Part shown: piece after piece, positions 61,184-64,000 of the stretch | Numbering within the stretch: position 1 is the stretch's first letter | How the letters are laid out: every line of letters starts with the position of its first letter | DNA from: RGIG9060 sp052173655 | Lineage (GTDB): Bacteria > Spirochaetota > Spirochaetia > Treponematales > Treponemataceae | NCBI GenBank assembly: GCA_052173655.1 | Contig: JBQMYD010000006.1 | Coordinates: forward strand, 62,001 to 126,000 | Reading direction: 5' to 3' | DNA length: 64,000 nucleotides | The notes under the pieces: generated by a model | Told to the model about the DNA's origin: nothing | The model's input: only the letters and a program-made list of their open reading frames with translations | The model's database searches: none | Position numbers and translations under genes: made by a program

Positions 61184-62050
61184 CTATCTTTTAATTTTAA
61201 GTTCACTCATCAATCTTGAAAGATAAGTTCTTTGTATTTTCAGTATCTTAGAAGCTTCGGATTGATTCCAATTTACTCCGTTCAAAATACTTATAATATA
61301 ATTTTTTTTAAAATCATTAACGGCGTCTTTTAAAGACACATTTTGATCAACATCAACGAAACTTATTATATCACTTTTTACATTATTATTCAAATCTAAG
61401 AACAATTCGGAACTGGAAATTATTTTTTTTTCACATCTAAGCACGGCAAGTTTTATAACACTCTCAAATTCATCTATATTTTCAGGCCAGTAATAAGCAA
61501 GCAACTTTTCTTTTGCACTTATAGAAATTCCGGTAATATTTTTTCCAAACTCAATATTGAATTTTTTACAAAAAAATTCTAAAAACCCTATGATATCTTC
61601 TTTTCGTTCCCTCAAAGGAGGAATTTTTACACATAAAAACTTTATCCGGTTGTATAAATTAGCGTCAAAAGTACCCTCATCCACTTTTTTTTGTAAATTT
61701 TCTTTTGTTCCTAAAAAAATTCTTAAAACGTTATTTTGCATATTATTTATGCAATCCAAAAGATTTTTTTGCAAAGCCGGAGAAAGTAAAAAAACTTCAT
61801 CAAAATAAACTACAGTTTTTTTTTCAAAATTAAGATTAAAAGCATTTTTTCTACCAAGTTGATTACAGCTTATCTTAACAAAAGGCACTTTTCCAAATTC
61901 AAGCTCTGCCAAATACCTGAAAAAAAATTCTTTTCCGCTACCGCATTCACCAAAAAACAAAACGGGTGTACTGTTTACAGGAATATTTTTCAGTACCGAA
62001 TAAAGGTCTTGTGTAAGTCGGCTGTTTTTTACGCAGCAATAATTATACAT
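61184..62050 (-). CDS. AAA+/Fis-type protein lacking the GAFTGA loop
   Basis: A 288-residue protein related to sigma54 activators. The AAA+ part has Walker A VLFFGECGSGKEFFFRYLAE, Walker B TVVYFDEVFLLSPALQKNLL and RIKFLCVKIPPLRERKEDII with arginine-finger residues. The C-terminus is a Fis-type helix-turn-helix (WNQSEASKILKIQRTYLSRL). The stretch between Walker A and Walker B is shortened, and the GAFTGA loop needed to touch sigma54 is absent. There is no receiver or sensor domain. It may be a repressor-like or otherwise repurposed regulator. The ATG lacks a near ribosome site (AGGAG is 14 bases away). It follows the rpsA terminator and precedes the TPR and lipoprotein genes. Confidence 0.82.
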   Translation of the reverse strand: MYNYCCVKNSRLTQDLYSVLKNIPVNSTPVLFFGECGSGKEFFFRYLAELEFGKVPFVKISCNQLGRKNAFNLNFEKKTVVYFDEVFLLSPALQKNLLDCINNMQNNVLRIFLGTKENLQKKVDEGTFDANLYNRIKFLCVKIPPLRERKEDIIGFLEFFCKKFNIEFGKNITGISISAKEKLLAYYWPENIDEFESVIKLAVLRCEKKIISSSELFLDLNNNVKSDIISFVDVDQNVSLKDAVNDFKKNYIISILNGVNWNQSEASKILKIQRTYLSRLMSELKIKR

Positions 62051-62070
62051 AGGATAGCTTATGATCTCCT

Positions 62071-62111
62071 AAAAAAATAAACGCATTGATAACAAAAGCC
62101 ATCAATGCGTT
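62071..62111 (-). terminator. Intrinsic terminator of rpsA
   Basis: The stem AACGCATTGAT / ATCAATGCGTT (62080-62090 and 62101-62111) has a 10-base loop. On the minus strand it is followed by a T-rich run, so it closes the cmk-rpsA unit before the AAA+ gene. Confidence 0.85.
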
Positions 62112-62132
62112 CAAAACAAACAAAAGCTTATG

Positions 62133-63848
62133 CTATTTTTTATTCTTAAGCAAATCTGCAAAAGGATTGTAAGCATCATCATCAGACTCATTATTATCCG
62201 ACATATATTGAGAAATTTCATCCCTTTGGAGTTTTTGTTTATATTCTTTTACTGAAAAAGCAATTTTACCTCTTGAAATATTAACATCTGTAACAAATAC
62301 GTTTACCTTATCACCGATATTGTATTTTTTTACAGCATCCTCAAATGTTTCTTCACGAGATTCGCAAAGATTTGTTTTGTAAATCAAACCTTCTACGCCT
62401 TCTTCGGTTTTTACAAACACACCAAAATCAGTGATTGAAGTAACTTCACCTTCAAGTACAGACCCGACCTTATGCTTTTCTGCAAATTTTTCCCAAGGAT
62501 TTTCTTTTAGCTGCTTAACCCCTACACGGATTTTTCTCAGTTCAGGATTATTTTCAACAACTACAACTTCAATTTCCTGTCCTTCGGAAAGTTCACCACC
62601 GAATCTTTTTGAAGACTTTGTCCAAGACCAGTCATCAACACTAAGGAAAGCATCAATTCCATCTTCAATTTCAACAAAGGCACCTCCGGTTGCAATTTTT
62701 ACAACTTTTTTAGTAAACTTTGTTCCGACAGGATATTTATCACCTATTGTATCCCAAGGATTACCGGTAACCTGCTTAAGTCCAAGAGAAACTCTTCCAG
62801 CCTGAATATCATACCCAAGAATCATGCACTCAATATCATCACCGATTTTTACAACTTCGGAAGGTTTGTTCACTTTCTTTGTCCAGCTGAACTCACTTAC
62901 GTGTGCAAGACCTTCAATTCCTTCTTCAAGCTCAATAAAAGCACCAAAATCAGTAAGCTTTGTAACCTTTCCTGTTACAACATCATCAACGTGATATTTA
63001 TCTTCAAAATGAAGCCAAGGATCCTCGGAAAAATGCTTGAGAGAAAGATTTATTCTTTTTTCTTCAGGTTCAAGTCGAACAACCTTCACTTCGACTTCCT
63101 GACCTTTTTTTACAAAATCTTTAGGACGGGTTACATGCCCCCAACTCATATCATTTATATGAAGAAGACCATCAAAACCGCCTAAATCAATAAAAGCCCC
63201 AAAACTTGTAAAACTTTTTACAACACCTTTTACGGTATCACCAATTTTTACTTCATTAAAAAACTTATCACGATTTTCTGTGAGAGTTTCTTCAAGAAAT
63301 TTTCTTCTATTTACAACGATGTTTGTTTTTTTATCTGAAAACAGACGTTCAATATAAAATTTACTTTGAATACCAAGTAATTTTTCTTGTTTTTCAACTT
63401 TTTGACAATCGGACTGACTGATAGGTAAGAAAGCTTTAAAACCTACTCCCAAATCAACTTCATAACCGCCTTTTACAATTTTAGAAATTTTACCGTCAAC
63501 CGGTGTTTTTTCTTTTGCTGCCTGTCGTAAAATTTTCCAATTTCGCTGAAAATCGGCTTTTTGTTTTGAAACAACAACTTCACCGCGGTGATTTTCCTTG
63601 GAAATTAACACTACGGCCACAACGTCCCCAACTTTTGGAACTTCAGTAAACTCTGAAAGAGAAATCTTTCCCTCAGACTTGTAACCAATATCAATAAACA
63701 CCTGATCCGGTGTAACCTCAATAACAGTTCCGTCGATAAGTTGCCCTTCTTCCAAGGACTCAAAACTTAAAAGATACTGTTCCTGTAATTGTGTCTGAAT
63801 ATCACCTTCATTGCGGTTCTCATTCATCTGCACTTCCGTCTGTTCCAT
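62133..63848 (-). CDS. rpsA: 30S ribosomal protein S1
   Basis: A 571-residue S1, which binds mRNA and helps it onto the 30S subunit. Six S1 repeats are seen. The first two are divergent (GTVIEVTPDQVFIDIGYKSE, KISKIVKGGYEVDLGVGFKA). The last four are well kept (GVVKSFTSFGAFIDLGGFDG, GKVTKLTDFGAFIELEEGIE, VVKIATGGAFVEIEDGIDAF, GEVTSITDFGVFVKTEEGVE). An acidic N-terminus and a short acidic tail frame them. TAAGGG precedes the ATG at 63848. It comes 9 bases after cmk, the usual cmk-rpsA pairing, and ends with a hairpin terminator. Confidence 0.96.
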   Translation of the reverse strand: MEQTEVQMNENRNEGDIQTQLQEQYLLSFESLEEGQLIDGTVIEVTPDQVFIDIGYKSEGKISLSEFTEVPKVGDVVAVVLISKENHRGEVVVSKQKADFQRNWKILRQAAKEKTPVDGKISKIVKGGYEVDLGVGFKAFLPISQSDCQKVEKQEKLLGIQSKFYIERLFSDKKTNIVVNRRKFLEETLTENRDKFFNEVKIGDTVKGVVKSFTSFGAFIDLGGFDGLLHINDMSWGHVTRPKDFVKKGQEVEVKVVRLEPEEKRINLSLKHFSEDPWLHFEDKYHVDDVVTGKVTKLTDFGAFIELEEGIEGLAHVSEFSWTKKVNKPSEVVKIGDDIECMILGYDIQAGRVSLGLKQVTGNPWDTIGDKYPVGTKFTKKVVKIATGGAFVEIEDGIDAFLSVDDWSWTKSSKRFGGELSEGQEIEVVVVENNPELRKIRVGVKQLKENPWEKFAEKHKVGSVLEGEVTSITDFGVFVKTEEGVEGLIYKTNLCESREETFEDAVKKYNIGDKVNVFVTDVNISRGKIAFSVKEYKQKLQRDEISQYMSDNNESDDDAYNPFADLLKNKK

Positions 63849-63857
63849 AAAAAACCC

Positions 63858-64000
63858 TTAAATATTTATTTTGCCTAATATTATTGCACAAACTTGCTCT
63901 ATCGTCAATAAGCTGGTGTCAATATATTGAGCATCTGAAGCTATCTTAAGAGAACCTTCAGCCTTATTTTTATCAATAGCATCTCTTTTTAGTATTGCTT
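63858..64000 (-). CDS. cmk: Cytidylate kinase, C-terminal fragment
   Basis: The last 46 codons of a gene that runs in from the right edge. The visible part ILKRDAIDKNKAEG...LKIASDAQYIDTSLLTIEQV is the C-terminal segment of cytidylate (CMP) kinase. The pairing with rpsA, nine bases downstream, supports the call. In some spirochaetes and Firmicutes the two genes also sit together. The P-loop lies outside the window. Confidence 0.9.
   Translation of the reverse strand, partial: AILKRDAIDKNKAEGSLKIASDAQYIDTSLLTIEQVCAIILGKINI

Noticed and set aside
1..64000. Mobile elements, prophage or genomic island
   Set aside because: No transposase, integrase, phage gene, terminal inverted repeat or tRNA-flanked insertion was seen; base composition looks even and the genes are mostly housekeeping.

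Overview
The window is a compact chromosomal segment of a spirochaete, almost certainly a Treponema or close relative. It is strongly AT-rich. Spirochaete-type gene neighbourhoods recur: a spiro-SPASM radical SAM protein, uvrA next to an LptD-like protein, a CBS/CorC (TlyC-type) gene beside ybeY and a 7TM-HD gene, TPR and PEGA envelope proteins, and many lipoproteins. No insertion sequence, prophage, CRISPR array or rRNA gene was seen, and no gene-free stretch exceeds about 260 bases.

Layout. 1-5713 (minus): a four-gene set starting with a spiro-SPASM radical SAM protein, then a GT-A-like protein, a SpsF/PseG-like/methyltransferase fusion and an ATP-grasp protein cut by the window edge; it looks like a sugar- or surface-modification pathway. 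5793-9106 (plus): xseA, xseB, mutL. 9124-13438 (minus): two TPR proteins, one carrying about 44 copies of a DGT-type heptapeptide. 13481-17554 (plus): a membrane TPR protein and an RsbU/STAS/RsbW-type partner-switch operon ending in a strong terminator. 17659-23048: lon (minus), then a TGS/uridine-kinase fusion and a cysteine desulfurase (plus). 23045-35420 (minus): a ten-gene convoy prfB - PEGA protein - ftsY - exported protein - lolC - lolD - lolE - mcsA - mcsB - clpC, linking translation termination, membrane targeting, lipoprotein release and regulated proteolysis. 35499-36386 (plus): an exported protein. 36403-41459 (minus): exported TPR protein, CBS/CorC protein, ybeY, PgpH-like HD phosphodiesterase. 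41533-50162 (minus): LptD-like protein, uvrA, EF-G. 50421-51863 (plus): three small lipoproteins, one of the TRL family. 51883-54037 (minus): AlkD-like protein and a GPH sugar symporter. 54199-55425 (plus): thiI. 55478-56611 (minus): MGDG-synthase-like glycosyltransferase. 56739-59515 (plus): family-4 uracil-DNA glycosylase and priA. 59578-64000 (minus): tRNA-Arg(TCT) with its own promoter and terminator, a lipoprotein, a membrane-anchored TPR protein, an AAA+/Fis protein lacking GAFTGA, rpsA and the 3' end of cmk.

Regulatory reading. Good sigma70-type promoters (TTGACA/TATAAT-like, 17-18 bp spacers) can be read at many divergent gaps. In at least four plus-strand cases the -10 box lies only 6-7 bases before the start codon, and in one minus-strand case 10 bases, which predicts leaderless or near-leaderless mRNAs. 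In two divergent gaps the back-to-back promoters share the same -35 bases. prfB has the classic +1 frameshift site. TTG starts are common, including TTGA stop/start overlaps that work like ATGA. All functional names rest on recognised motifs and neighbourhood; no database search was run.
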